DNA from: Deltaproteobacteria bacterium UBA6967
GTDB lineage: Bacteria; SAR324; NAC60-12
Direction of reading: 5' to 3'
Assembly (NCBI GenBank): GCA_002450295.1
Contig: DJYX01000163.1
Coordinates: 15,879-37,202, forward strand
Length of the DNA: 21,324 nucleotides
The position numbers and the translations under genes were made by a program. The stretch's first letter is position 1. Every line of letters starts with the position of its first letter. Positions 8,697 through 18,644 of this stretch are shown one piece after another. The notes under the pieces were generated by a model. The model was not told the DNA's origin. It saw nothing but the letters and a program-made list of their open reading frames with translations, and did no database searches.

Positions 8697-9974
8697 TCAG
8701 TGAAGCCCGATCACTGGTAATTCGGACCATTGAGTGGTGTAGCGTGGGGATCGATGTTGCTGGAGTGGCAAACCTTTGGCTGCTGTCAAGGCGTGAGCCA
8801 ACTGGAGCACATTACGTCCCCAACGTTGCTGGAGTCCTGTGATGGCTTGCTGCAGCTCTGCTCTCGGTTGCCACGCTGTGTCCATATTCCAGGAAGGTTG
8901 ATCGGGTTCTAGACCAAAGAGCATTACCCCACAGCGTGTGTAGGCCACACCCGAGCGATAGGCCTGCTCTAATAGTGCAAAGGCACATCGTTGGAGTTCC
9001 CATAGATCATCCGTTGGTTCGATGACCGCTTGTCGGCTACCGAAATAGCGAACTTCTCTGTGAAAACGGCTGGTGTGCAGAAAGACCTGGATTCCGCTTG
9101 TCCTCAAATGATGCCTACGCAAATGCTCCCAGCCACGTTGCAGGTATCGTCCAAGGGCTGGACGCAATTCTGTCAGCTGGTAAAGCGGTTGACCGAAGGA
9201 ACGACTACGAACCAATGAGCGTGGTGGTGGACTGGTTTCTTCCAATGAGAGACAGGGCTCTCCACGTAGTTCCAAAGCGATTCGCTGCAATACCACATTG
9301 GCGACAAGCCGGATCATTGCAGGATCAGCAGCTGCCAAGTCTGCAGCGTTCTGCCAACCTTCGGTTTCCAAGCGCCTTGCCCAACGCCTACCAATGCCCC
9401 AGATATCCGTTAATGGGGTCACTGAAAGCTGCTGTTGACGAATTTCTGGATCGTCCGGCATGGACCAGATCCCTGCAGCTTCCTTGCGCCGTTTAGCCTG
9501 TCGATTGGCCAACTTGGCCAGTACCTTCGTTGGAGCCAACCCAATCGAGACAGGAATGCCCGTATCTCGCAGGACCCGTTCCCGCAATTGTTGAGCAAAG
9601 GCTTCTCGCTCTGTCTGTTCGCTACCGGGAATCTCGACGAAGGCTTCATCGATTGAGTAACGTTCCACCCGTGGACACTGAGCCTCTAGCGTTTGCATCA
9701 CCCGCTGGCTGAAATCCCCGTAGAGTGGATAGTTGCTGCTGAAAACAACAGCCCCAGCCCGACGCAACTCTGGTCCACACTGAAAGTAGGGTGTCCCCAT
9801 CGCCACCCCCAATTGCTTGACCTCCTCGCTACGGGCGATCACACAGCCATCATTGTTGCTGAGAACTGCCACCGGTACCTGTGCCAAGTCTGGCCGAAAG
9901 ACTCGCTCACAGGAAACGTAGAAATTGTTACAATCAACCAGCGCTAGGCAGGGTTCAGAGCTTGTGGATGACAT
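8697..9974 (-). CDS. umuC: Y-family translesion DNA polymerase V catalytic subunit
   Basis: This 425-residue polymerase copies damaged DNA when activated by processed UmuD. The catalytic core begins ALVDCNNFYVSCERVF, with metal ligand D14, and continues with SNNDGCVIARS (39-49) and SSNYPLYGDFS (79-89). YSIDEAF (106-112) carries catalytic D109 and E110. The little-finger domain follows, and the C-terminal region of about 300-425 is the usual UmuC tail. Length matches the family. The ATG lies inside the end of umuD, so the genes overlap by 20 bases. A GGGGAG Shine-Dalgarno sequence within umuD lies 9 bases ahead of the ATG, which suggests translational coupling. Membership of the SOS response is inferred from the family. 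Confidence 0.96.
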   Translation of the reverse strand: MSSTSSEPCLALVDCNNFYVSCERVFRPDLAQVPVAVLSNNDGCVIARSEEVKQLGVAMGTPYFQCGPELRRAGAVVFSSNYPLYGDFSQRVMQTLEAQCPRVERYSIDEAFVEIPGSEQTEREAFAQQLRERVLRDTGIPVSIGLAPTKVLAKLANRQAKRRKEAAGIWSMPDDPEIRQQQLSVTPLTDIWGIGRRWARRLETEGWQNAADLAAADPAMIRLVANVVLQRIALELRGEPCLSLEETSPPPRSLVRSRSFGQPLYQLTELRPALGRYLQRGWEHLRRHHLRTSGIQVFLHTSRFHREVRYFGSRQAVIEPTDDLWELQRCAFALLEQAYRSGVAYTRCGVMLFGLEPDQPSWNMDTAWQPRAELQQAITGLQQRWGRNVLQLAHALTAAKGLPLQQHRSPRYTTQWSELPVIGLH

Positions 9975-10425
9975 AGGTCACCACTCCCCAGACAGCAAAG
10001 GCATCATCTACCGTCACTTGGATGGATTCATAATTTTCGTTTTCTGGACGCAACTCGATTTGACCTCCATCTTGCCAAAGCCGCTTGAGGGTAAACTCTC
10101 CATGCAGCGAAGCGATCACAATCCGGCCCTTGCGTTGCTCGATTGAGCGATCCACTACCAGCAGGTCTCCGTCGAAGATTCCAGCCTGGATCATTGAATC
10201 TCCAGCGGCTCGGACAAAGAAGGTTGAGGTAGGATGAGGAATCAGGTGCTCATTGAGGTCCAAGCGTCCTTCCAGATGATCTTCTGCCGGTGAAGGGAAA
10301 CCCGCAGAGACTCCCATACTGAAGATGGGTAGTGAGCGTTCAGCACCAATTTCCAAGCCATGTATTGAAGCGATGCTTCCATCCGTGACCAATGGACGAC
10401 GGCGTGGGAGAACAGAGATCGACAT
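9955..10425 (-). CDS. umuD: UmuD, self-cleaving partner of DNA polymerase V
   Basis: This 156-residue LexA-type serine peptidase (S24) must cut itself, with RecA help, to activate UmuC. The cleavage site reads VSAGFPSPAEDH, with the bond between A41 and G42 where E. coli has Cys-Gly. The catalytic dyad is S77 (AAGDSM) and K114 (EFTLKRL). The arm before the cleavage site is about 17 residues longer than in E. coli UmuD. The start ATG has a strong GGAAGGAG 8 bases upstream. It is first in a two-gene operon with umuC. Two adjacent palindromes lie 15-33 bases upstream and are candidate operators. No E. coli-type CTG-N10-CAG LexA box was found. Confidence 0.95.
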   Translation of the reverse strand: MSISVLPRRRPLVTDGSIASIHGLEIGAERSLPIFSMGVSAGFPSPAEDHLEGRLDLNEHLIPHPTSTFFVRAAGDSMIQAGIFDGDLLVVDRSIEQRKGRIVIASLHGEFTLKRLWQDGGQIELRPENENYESIQVTVDDAFAVWGVVTYVIHKL

Positions 10426-10439
10426 CGGGGCAGCTCCTT

Positions 10440-10458
10440 CCTGAATCAGGGTTTAAAC
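10440..10458 (-). promoter_or_regulatory. Adjacent palindromes upstream of umuD
   Basis: CCTGAATCAGG (10440-10450) is palindromic around one central base, and GTTTAAAC (10451-10458) is a perfect 8-base palindrome directly beside it. Both sit just upstream of the umuD Shine-Dalgarno site. They are candidate LexA or other operator half-sites. This is inferred from position and symmetry only. Confidence 0.3.
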
Positions 10459-10644
10459 AAATTCACATCTGGCCATGAAAAGAGTTTGCCAGTCAACCGC
10501 TATGACCGACTGCAACTACGGAATGTGCTCATTGATCCACCAAACCAATTCTCATTTCACTCAAAAATCCTAGAATTTTTTGGAGAGTGCACTAGAGTTG
10601 GAAAAATAAATTTTTTAATAACGGTTTCCTTCCCTAACAGTTGC

Positions 10645-11028
10645 ATGAGCACAAGTTATCGTTCTAGAAATCTTCGTAGTTTTGCTGGAACACTGGCTGT
10701 ACTGCTGCTGATCTGGCTCAGCTTGATCCCAGTGCATGTTCAGCATGTGGATGGATTCCGCACACCAACAGGCGCCTTTGTCTCTGCAGATCTGGCAGAG
10801 CACCTGGACTGTCTGCCCTTCCCACTGACTCCAGTTTCTACTGATACAGAGCCGTGCCCCGCGCTGCTAGCTTGGAACGCTGGGAACGCCACACTTGTTC
10901 TACCCCCCACGACCCCAATCCTTGGGCCGGTTCTCGTCCACATACTTAGTAACCTCCCCTACCAGTCTCCTTTTATCGCGAAGGCCTGGCTGAGTCTGGC
11001 TTCCCTGCGGGCTCCTCCTCGATTCTGA
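10645..11028 (+). CDS. Small exported or membrane-anchored protein, DUF2946-like
   Basis: This is a 127-residue protein with a basic N-terminus (MSTSYRSRNLRS) and a hydrophobic stretch at about 13-32, either a signal peptide or an anchor. HxxH (VHVQHVD) follows directly, then two cysteines (C56, C71), a Pro-rich middle and a C-terminus ending RAPPRF. Small exported proteins with a lone hydrophobic N-terminus and an R-x-PP end (DUF2946) often sit beside PCuAC genes, which is the arrangement here, so a role in periplasmic copper handling is inferred. The frame is open to a TTG at 10486, but the extra 53 residues look non-coding. No good Shine-Dalgarno site precedes the ATG at 10645, so the exact start is uncertain. 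Confidence 0.6.
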   Translation: MSTSYRSRNLRSFAGTLAVLLLIWLSLIPVHVQHVDGFRTPTGAFVSADLAEHLDCLPFPLTPVSTDTEPCPALLAWNAGNATLVLPPTTPILGPVLVHILSNLPYQSPFIAKAWLSLASLRAPPRF

Positions 11029-11241
11029 TCCATTCTTACCAAAATTTACTGAGCGCCTGTTGTTTTTCTTAAAACTCTGAAGAACATCAGATGTTTCGAA
11101 ATACTCTCCGTGTCAATAGCTACCTGTGATTCGATCACTTCAGGTCCTTTGATCATCTGGGCAGTAACAAGGAGAGTGCACAATTTTTCTCTGCAGTGAG
11201 CCCGAAGGACTGAGCTTTAGCGCTCAGGTTACGTTCAAATT
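11029..11241. promoter_or_regulatory. Structured intergenic region upstream of the copper chaperone
   Basis: There is no ORF here. It holds two hairpins: ACCTGTGAT-TCG-ATCA-ctt-CAGGT at 11122-11145 (bulged) and CTGAGC-TTTAGC-GCTCAG at 11210-11227 (perfect 6-base-pair stem). They may be the terminator of the preceding gene and a leader element of the PCuAC gene. I could not assign a promoter. Confidence 0.35.
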
Positions 11242-11274
11242 GTGGAGCAACTACTCCTAGGTAAAGAATCAACA

Positions 11275-11787
11275 ATGAAACAAATTTCAAAAATATTTGG
11301 CTTATTCTTCATCAGCTTGTTGTTCATGCTGGGCATTGGTGTTGTGTTCGCGCAGTCCATGGCTGAAATGGGGGTCACCAATGGTTGGATTCGAGCGACA
11401 CCTCCCAATGCCAAGATGGGAGCTGCCTACCTGACCGTGATGAATCATCAGGATCAGGCAGATGCCCTGATTGGGGCCAGTTCATCTCTGGCTGAAGTAG
11501 TGGAGATCCACAATGTTAAGGAAGAGAACGGTATGCTGAAGATGTACCCTGTGGATTCTCTTGAAATTCCTGCAAAGGGCATGGCGATGCTCAAACCTGG
11601 TGGCTATCACATCATGCTGATCAACTTGAAGCAGGCACCTAAGCTTGGAGAATCACACACGCTGACCCTCCGGTTTCGGCAAGCTCCAGACTTGGTCGTG
11701 GAGTTGCCCGTACAGCAAAGTGGGGCTACTTCCGGAGGTGAGGAAAAGTCCTCGATGCATCACCACCAGTCGCACAAAAGCCAGTAA
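11275..11787 (+). CDS. Periplasmic PCuAC copper(I) chaperone
   Basis: This 170-residue secreted protein delivers Cu(I), in known cases to the Cu-A site of cytochrome oxidase. Residues 1-27 form a signal peptide (basic start, hydrophobic core, cleavage near VFAQS). The family motif H-X10-M-X21-H-X-M is exact: H79, M90, H112 and M114. The second residue of the usual H(M) start is Asn here. The body includes IRATPP, the A-x-Y-L-x-V-M segment and LKPGGYHIML. The last ten residues, MHHHQSHKSQ, form an extra His/Met tail likely to bind copper. The start is the ATG at 11275, which gives a clean signal peptide; a GTG at 11242 would put 11 residues ahead of it. The DUF2946-like gene upstream supports the copper role. 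Confidence 0.9.
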   Translation: MKQISKIFGLFFISLLFMLGIGVVFAQSMAEMGVTNGWIRATPPNAKMGAAYLTVMNHQDQADALIGASSSLAEVVEIHNVKEENGMLKMYPVDSLEIPAKGMAMLKPGGYHIMLINLKQAPKLGESHTLTLRFRQAPDLVVELPVQQSGATSGGEEKSSMHHHQSHKSQ

Positions 11788-11817
11788 ATGCAATACCTAA
11801 TGCCCTCATAAAATCAC

Positions 11818-12294
11818 ATGATCCAATTACGTCCAGCCAGCTTTAGCGATCTGGAACTACTACAACAGTGGGATGAGGCTCCGCATGTCATTGCAGCAAA
11901 GGGGACGGGGGATTGGGGCTGGCAAACGGAACTCCATCGACAACCTGATTGGCGGGAACAATTGATTGCCGAAGTAGAAGGCATCCCGATTGGCTTTCTA
12001 CAGATCATTGACCCAGCCCGGGAAGAGGAGCATTACTGGGGAGAGTGCCCGGACAACTTACGAGCCATCGACATCTGGATTGGTGAAGAAGCTTACATTG
12101 GCCGTGGGTTTGGCAAGAAAATGATGGAACTGGCACTGGAACGCTGCTTTGCTGATGAAAGGGTGAATGCCGTCCTGATTGATCCGATGGCTTCCAACAC
12201 TCGAGCCCAGCGTTTCTACGAAAAGCTTGGCTTCCACTTGGTCGAATATCGCTGCTTCACCAGAGTAGAATGTGCTGTATACAGGCTTGAGTGA
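11818..12294 (+). CDS. GNAT family N-acetyltransferase, AAC(6')-like
   Basis: This 158-residue single-domain acetyltransferase is probably cytosolic. The acetyl-CoA loop is at 92-101 (AYIGRGFGKK), followed by the helix MMELALERCF, a strand VNAVLIDP, and the signature N127-x-x-A with FYEKLGF at 133-139. The order DIWIG, GRGFGK, DP, SNTRA and FYEKLGF resembles aminoglycoside 6'-N-acetyltransferases of the AAC(6')-Ib group and the related Acetyltransf_8 proteins, but substrate cannot be read from this. The gene starts 30 bases after the PCuAC stop without a clear Shine-Dalgarno site, so co-transcription is possible but not shown. Confidence 0.85.
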   Translation: MIQLRPASFSDLELLQQWDEAPHVIAAKGTGDWGWQTELHRQPDWREQLIAEVEGIPIGFLQIIDPAREEEHYWGECPDNLRAIDIWIGEEAYIGRGFGKKMMELALERCFADERVNAVLIDPMASNTRAQRFYEKLGFHLVEYRCFTRVECAVYRLE

Positions 12295-12484
12295 AATGTA
12301 TGGGTGAACCGTTCATAGATTGCCATGACCTGAAGCAATTCTGACAAATCACTTTCCTCTAAGTTCATCCAAAATGAATTAATAAATCACCCTGGATTAT
12401 TTGATTTCATGATTGTTTTTTAAAAATTTAATTTAGTTCCTGACAGAAAGGCGCGGTATTTGATGATTTGCTTGAAAAAATTTT

Positions 12485-12506
12485 ATCGTACGTTATTTCC
12501 TACGAT
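12485..12506 (+). promoter_or_regulatory. Inverted repeat just upstream of fbp
   Basis: ATCGTA and TACGAT flank a 10-base spacer, 17 bases before the fbp start, at the end of a 228-base AT-rich gap (12295-12522) that holds no gene. A TTGAAA at about 12472 could be a -35 box. The repeat is a candidate operator. Confidence 0.3.
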
Positions 12507-12522
12507 TTAGCGAGGCAGCGCT

Positions 12523-13575
12523 ATGTTGAACCCAATCATCGCTCCTGATTCCTCCTCAGATCATCCAATGCCTGTCATTTCAACAATCAATCAACTCTCT
12601 GCTCCCGTTGGAGTCACGCTACAGCGATTCATCGCCAACGAGCAACGAAACTATCCCCAAGCAAAAGGGGACTTCACCCAGCTACTTGCAGATATATCTC
12701 TGGCCGCCAAGATCATCAACCGTGACATCAACCGAGCTGGACTGATCAGCCTGGAAGGCAGTGCCGGAGCAGAAAATATTCAGGGAGAAGATCAGCAGAA
12801 GCTGGATGTGATTGCCAATACTCGCTTCGCACGAGCTTTGCGCCTGGGAGGTATGGTATGCTGCATCATCTCTGAGGAAGAAGATGAACTGGTCCACACC
12901 GGTAATGAGCAGGCAAAGTACGTGGTTGCGATTGATCCGTTGGATGGTTCCAGCAACATTGGCGTCAATGTCTCGATTGGCACCATCTTCTCGATCTACC
13001 GCAGACGTACGCAGCGTGGTACAAGCCCGACCATGGAGGATGCACTACAGGCAGGTTCTCAACAGTTAGCCAGCGGTTACGTGCTCTACGGATCTTCGAC
13101 CATCCTGGTGCTGACCACTGGGCATGGCGTGAATGCCTTCACCTACGAACCATCTCTTGGGGAATTTTTCCTCTCGCACACACAACTACGCTTTCCAGAC
13201 AACGGAAAAATCTATTCTTGTAACGAAGGAAATTTCAATCACTTCTGTCCACGAATCCAAGCCTATCTGGAATCTTGTCGGGATCAGAACTTTCAAGGTC
13301 GCTACATTGGTTCCTTGGTCGCCGACTTCCACCGCAATCTGCTCAAGGGTGGGATCTATCTGTATCCACCTACTCAAAAGGCTCCCCAAGGCAAGCTACG
13401 CCTGATGTATGAGTGTAACGCCCTGGCCCTGCTTGCTGAACAAGCGGGAGGCATGGCGAGCGATGGAACACAGCGCATCCTGGAGATTGAGCCACAAAAA
13501 CTGCACCAGCGAGTACCTTTTTACATCGGTAGCCCCAATATGGTAGAGGATGTATTGCGTCATCTGAGTAATTGA
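12523..13575 (+). CDS. fbp: Class I fructose-1,6-bisphosphatase
   Basis: This cytosolic enzyme removes the 1-phosphate of fructose-1,6-bisphosphate in gluconeogenesis or the Calvin cycle. It has 350 residues. The metal and substrate sites are complete: GEDQQKLD (88-95), SEEED (117-121), [20 protein letters not shown] (138-157), the [16 protein letters not shown] segment (267-282) and [12 protein letters not shown] (291-302, with E297). The first 30 residues precede the usual start of the fold and look disordered. GAGG stands 7 bases before the chosen ATG; the next ATG (12568) would remove only that tail. The stop overlaps the murF start in TGATG, so the two genes are probably translated together. 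Confidence 0.96.
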   Translation: MLNPIIAPDSSSDHPMPVISTINQLSAPVGVTLQRFIANEQRNYPQAKGDFTQLLADISLAAKIINRDINRAGLISLEGSAGAENIQGEDQQKLDVIANTRFARALRLGGMVCCIISEEEDELVHTGNEQAKYVVAIDPLDGSSNIGVNVSIGTIFSIYRRRTQRGTSPTMEDALQAGSQQLASGYVLYGSSTILVLTTGHGVNAFTYEPSLGEFFLSHTQLRFPDNGKIYSCNEGNFNHFCPRIQAYLESCRDQNFQGRYIGSLVADFHRNLLKGGIYLYPPTQKAPQGKLRLMYECNALALLAEQAGGMASDGTQRILEIEPQKLHQRVPFYIGSPNMVEDVLRHLSN

Positions 13576-14948
13576 TGCTGCCTTACACCGTTCATGAACT
13601 AGCTACTGCGCTCCAAGGCTCCCCACAGCATGTTGATCCACAGACAAAGGTCCCTGGATTAACCACGGACTCTCGCAAAATCCAGCCTGGACAATGGTTT
13701 GTCTGTTTACAGGGAGAAAATAGCGATGGCCACTCCTATGCAGTCCAGGCAATGGCTCATGGTGCTGCGGGATTGATTGCCTCTGCAGAACGCCTCCCTG
13801 CCGAACTACAACAAGCTCCCAGAATTGAAGTTGCTTCTCCTAATCAGGCGCTGTTGGACTGGGCTGCCGACTACCGCAAACGCTTCTCTGGCCATGTGTT
13901 GGGGATTACTGGCAGTAACGGCAAGACAACGACCAAGGAGATCGCCCGACATCTTTGCCAAAGCCTGGATGCTACTGCCCACGCAACTCAGGGCAACTAC
14001 AACAACTTCATCGGTGTACCCCTAACGCTTCTATCCGCTCCACTAGATACAAGTTGGTGGGTGGTCGAAATTGGAACAAACCACTTTGGAGAGATCGAAA
14101 CACTAGCCAAGGTATCTCAACCAACCGTTGGTGTACTGACAAGCATCGGGGAAAGTCATTTAGAATTTCTGCTCAACACGGCCGGGGTTGCCCGAGAAAA
14201 ATCCAGCTTGTGGAAGGGACTTGTGGAAGGTGGCCAAGCCTGGATTCCAGCAAATGTGTTGGAAAGAAATGTTCTTGAGCGAGAAGCAGAACAGATTGGA
14301 GTAGTCCTCCACAGCTTTGGACTCAACGAACCGTCCGCAGAGTGGAATCTGCAACTACAGGCAACCCGATCAGACAACGGCTTATCCATCCTGGATTCAC
14401 CCATTGGCGAATTACAGACTTCCTTGAACAACCCACTGGCTTTACGAAATCTGGCTGGTGTCCTCGCAGCTCTGCACTCAACAGGTGTGGATGATAATGA
14501 TCTACGGAAGGCCGTTGCCGAACTGGATCTGGATGTTGCAGGCCGGATGCAACTACTCCCTCGCGGAGATGTGTTATGGGTCAACGATAGTTACAACGCC
14601 AACCCCTCATCTTTCCGGAGCGTACTACAGAGCCTACGTCAGATGTATCCCTCTCGACGGCTACTACTTGCCGCAGGTTCGATGGCAGAACTTGGAGACC
14701 AAGCTCCTGAGCTACATCATCAAGTAGGTGTTTTTGCTGCTGACTGTGGCGTCTCAACCCTCTTCGCCTGTGGCCCCTATGCCTCAAACCTAGCAGAGGG
14801 CTGGCAAGCAACCACCCAACGTCTGGTGCACGTTACGGAAGAACCAGGTGATCTGCTTCCTCTTCTACAGCAGACTATCCAACCCAATGATGTGATTCTA
14901 GTCAAAGGTTCCCGCTCTGCACGAATGGAAAGAATCCTGCCCGAATAA
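13575..14948 (+). CDS. murF: UDP-N-acetylmuramoyl-tripeptide--D-alanyl-D-alanine ligase
   Basis: MurF adds D-Ala-D-Ala to UDP-MurNAc-tripeptide, the last cytoplasmic step of the peptidoglycan monomer. The 457-residue protein has the N-terminal substrate domain (TTDSRKIQPGQWFVCLQGE, about 30-48) and the central ATPase with GITGSNGKTTTKE (110-122), TQGNYNNFIGVPLTLL (138-153) and EIGTNHFGEI (165-174). The C-terminal ligase domain has VNDSYNANPSS and AAGSMAELGD. The ATG at 13575 shares one base with the fbp stop; a TTG at 13572 is in frame but less likely. No other mur gene follows, so this copy lies outside the usual division and cell-wall cluster. Confidence 0.96.
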   Translation: MLPYTVHELATALQGSPQHVDPQTKVPGLTTDSRKIQPGQWFVCLQGENSDGHSYAVQAMAHGAAGLIASAERLPAELQQAPRIEVASPNQALLDWAADYRKRFSGHVLGITGSNGKTTTKEIARHLCQSLDATAHATQGNYNNFIGVPLTLLSAPLDTSWWVVEIGTNHFGEIETLAKVSQPTVGVLTSIGESHLEFLLNTAGVAREKSSLWKGLVEGGQAWIPANVLERNVLEREAEQIGVVLHSFGLNEPSAEWNLQLQATRSDNGLSILDSPIGELQTSLNNPLALRNLAGVLAALHSTGVDDNDLRKAVAELDLDVAGRMQLLPRGDVLWVNDSYNANPSSFRSVLQSLRQMYPSRRLLLAAGSMAELGDQAPELHHQVGVFAADCGVSTLFACGPYASNLAEGWQATTQRLVHVTEEPGDLLPLLQQTIQPNDVILVKGSRSARMERILPE

Positions 14949-15278
14949 GAAGATCTCTCCTTCTCAATTTAGCCGTAGAATCCAATTTTGTAATCTCCCC
15001 ATAGAATTTTTACGTTGCATTGTTCAGAATTGGTAAGATTCTTGACTTAGTCTAAAATAAGACCTAACTTATGATTTTGATTTGTCTGGAACGACTGCAT
15101 CAGTGGTCCTCGCTGTTTTTGCTTCCGAGATTTGGTCGCAGCTACAGCTGGCGACTCCACCAAACAGTCCTAACATCTGCAGGTCAAATTGACCCAAAGA
15201 TGATTCCGATGTGAAAGATTATAAATTTCCATCACTGAGGAATTCTTTTTCTCTTCCCATCTAAACCGAGGAGTACCA
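14949..15278 (+). promoter_or_regulatory. murF-furA intergenic region with furA promoter, operator and leader
   Basis: This 330-base stretch has no recognised gene. A TTGACT at 15042-15047 could be a -35 box, with TAACTT 17 bases on as a poor -10. The interrupted palindrome TTAGTCT-AAAATA-AGACcTAA (15047-15067) covers the spacer, the expected place for a FurA operator. A hairpin with arms TGGTCGC-AGC and GCT-GCGA (one small bulge, loop TACA) lies at 15133-15159 in the presumed leader. A 47-codon ORF (15071-15214) spans it but has no recognisable product. The furA Shine-Dalgarno GAGGAG is at 15268-15273. Confidence 0.5.
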
Positions 15279-15731
15279 TTGGCTACTGAACTGGCGGACC
15301 TGCTCCGCCAACATGATGTTCAGGTGACGGTTCAACGCATCGCTGTCCTACGAGCGGTGTCGGGACAGCCTCACATCACGGCAGATGGTGTTGCCGAGGT
15401 AGTCAGAGCAGAATTGGGTGTAATTTCTAAACAGGCTGTGTACGATGCCTTAGGTATCTTGGTCGAACGAAGATTGGTTCGGCGTATTCAACCTGCTGGA
15501 TCTCCAGCCCGCTACGAAGATCGTGTGGGCGATAATCACCATCACCTAGTTTGCCGGTCCTGCAACCACATGGTCGACATCGACTGCGCAGTCGGTTTCA
15601 CTCCTTGCCTGAGTCCAAGTGAAAGCATGGGCTACGAAATCGATGAAGCAGAGGTCATCTACTGGGGACACTGTGCGAACTGTCTCGCCGAGCCAAGCAA
15701 GATCAGGGACGGCAGAGCACTACCCCAGTAA
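15279..15731 (+). CDS. furA: Fur-family peroxide-responsive repressor, FurA-like
   Basis: This 150-residue metal-dependent transcription repressor starts at TTG, with GAGGAG five bases upstream. A winged-helix DNA-binding domain fills residues 1-80 ([37 protein letters not shown]). The dimer and metal domain starts [13 protein letters not shown]. Structural-zinc cysteine pairs are C92/C95 and C132/C135 (YWGHCANC). [13 protein letters not shown] and DEAEVIYWG closely resemble the FurA proteins that sit ahead of katG in mycobacteria and Streptomyces. The gene is 101 bases upstream of katG on the same strand, so it very likely represses katG and itself and is relieved by peroxide. Which metal it uses cannot be seen. 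Confidence 0.93.
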   Translation: MATELADLLRQHDVQVTVQRIAVLRAVSGQPHITADGVAEVVRAELGVISKQAVYDALGILVERRLVRRIQPAGSPARYEDRVGDNHHHLVCRSCNHMVDIDCAVGFTPCLSPSESMGYEIDEAEVIYWGHCANCLAEPSKIRDGRALPQ

Positions 15732-15802
15732 ATAAAGAGCGACAGAAGGGGAAGTCCCCCCAAGACGTCAGCCAACGGCAGGGTTTTAGATCCTGTCCAT
15801 GA

Positions 15803-18034
<2,232 letters not shown>

Positions 18035-18043
18035 TCCTGCTGA

Positions 18044-18074
18044 GGGATCGGTCAACCTTGCGTTGATTGATCCC
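18044..18074 (+). terminator. Long hairpin after katG, probable terminator
   Basis: Thirteen paired bases (GGGATCGGTCAAC with GTTGATTGATCCC, two of them G-U in RNA) close a 5-base CTTGC loop, starting 10 bases after the katG stop. The next bases are ATCTATACACGG, so there is no U-run. It is the strongest stem found in the window. Confidence 0.65.
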
Positions 18075-18190
18075 ATCTATACACGGCCTGTTGAGCTTGC
18101 TCGGCAGACCAACCTTCCCAACTAGTTGCTCTACCAGCCTAGAATCCTACTGTGTCCGCGATTCTCTTCGCTTGTAGAAAATCGAGATTC

Positions 18191-18469
18191 TCATTTCACT
18201 TCGCAAATTTGCAATGAGTACTCACTGTAAAAAGCAGATTGTCCACGCTTTTGGGCAGCACGGTGCTCTGGATGACTGGCCCAATCAAATTTGGTAGCAT
18301 CGTCTTCAAATTCAATCAGCGTTAGCCGCTCTCCATCCTCAGCAATAAAGACCTTGTGGGATTTGTAACCTGGCATTGACCTTGCCAACTTTGACATCTG
18401 TGGGGCCAATTCTCCGTACTCTGCTTGAGCTTCTTGGCGCAATCTTGAGTGAAACACCGTTAAAATCAT
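18191..18469 (-). CDS. ABM-domain (antibiotic biosynthesis monooxygenase-like) protein
   Basis: This is a 92-residue single-domain protein of the dimeric alpha-beta barrel type. It starts MILTVFHSRL and has the segment SMPGYKSHKVFIAEDGERLTLIEF and the helix WASHPEHRAAQKRG (63-76), which carries the typical H-x-x-H of the family. Members include small quinone-forming or haem-degrading monooxygenases and many of unknown role, and the substrate cannot be inferred here. The start at 18469 has a strong AAGGAAAG 4 bases upstream; the frame is open to 18559, but the extra 30 residues do not fit the family. The gene converges on katG and is divergent from the MBOAT stub. Confidence 0.75.
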   Translation of the reverse strand: MILTVFHSRLRQEAQAEYGELAPQMSKLARSMPGYKSHKVFIAEDGERLTLIEFEDDATKFDWASHPEHRAAQKRGQSAFYSEYSLQICEVK

Positions 18470-18644
18470 CGTTCTTTCCTTCCACGTCTGTTGAAATCTA
18501 ACTAGCTCACACTCAGATCTAATGTTGCAAACTGTTTTGACAAGTTTAAAAATCTCCATAATTTGAAGATCTCATAAACTCTCACTATGCTCATCTCAAA
18601 TTCATTTTTGTAGTATGAAAAACTAAAAAACCAACTCTAATCCA

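Noticed and set aside
9098..9496. A 132-codon plus-strand open frame opposite umuC
   Set aside because: It is an antisense shadow with no ribosome site and no known motif.
10486..10644. A 53-codon upstream extension of the DUF2946-like gene from a TTG
   Set aside because: It would put a polar, non-signal sequence ahead of a clear signal peptide, and the DNA is AT-rich promoter-like sequence.
14156..14584. A 142-codon minus-strand open frame opposite murF
   Set aside because: It has Ser/Arg-rich antisense composition and overlaps a certain gene.
18140..18197. Direct repeat GATTCTC behind the ABM gene, considered as an attachment site
   Set aside because: Only seven bases, both copies within 60 bases, and no integrase nearby.
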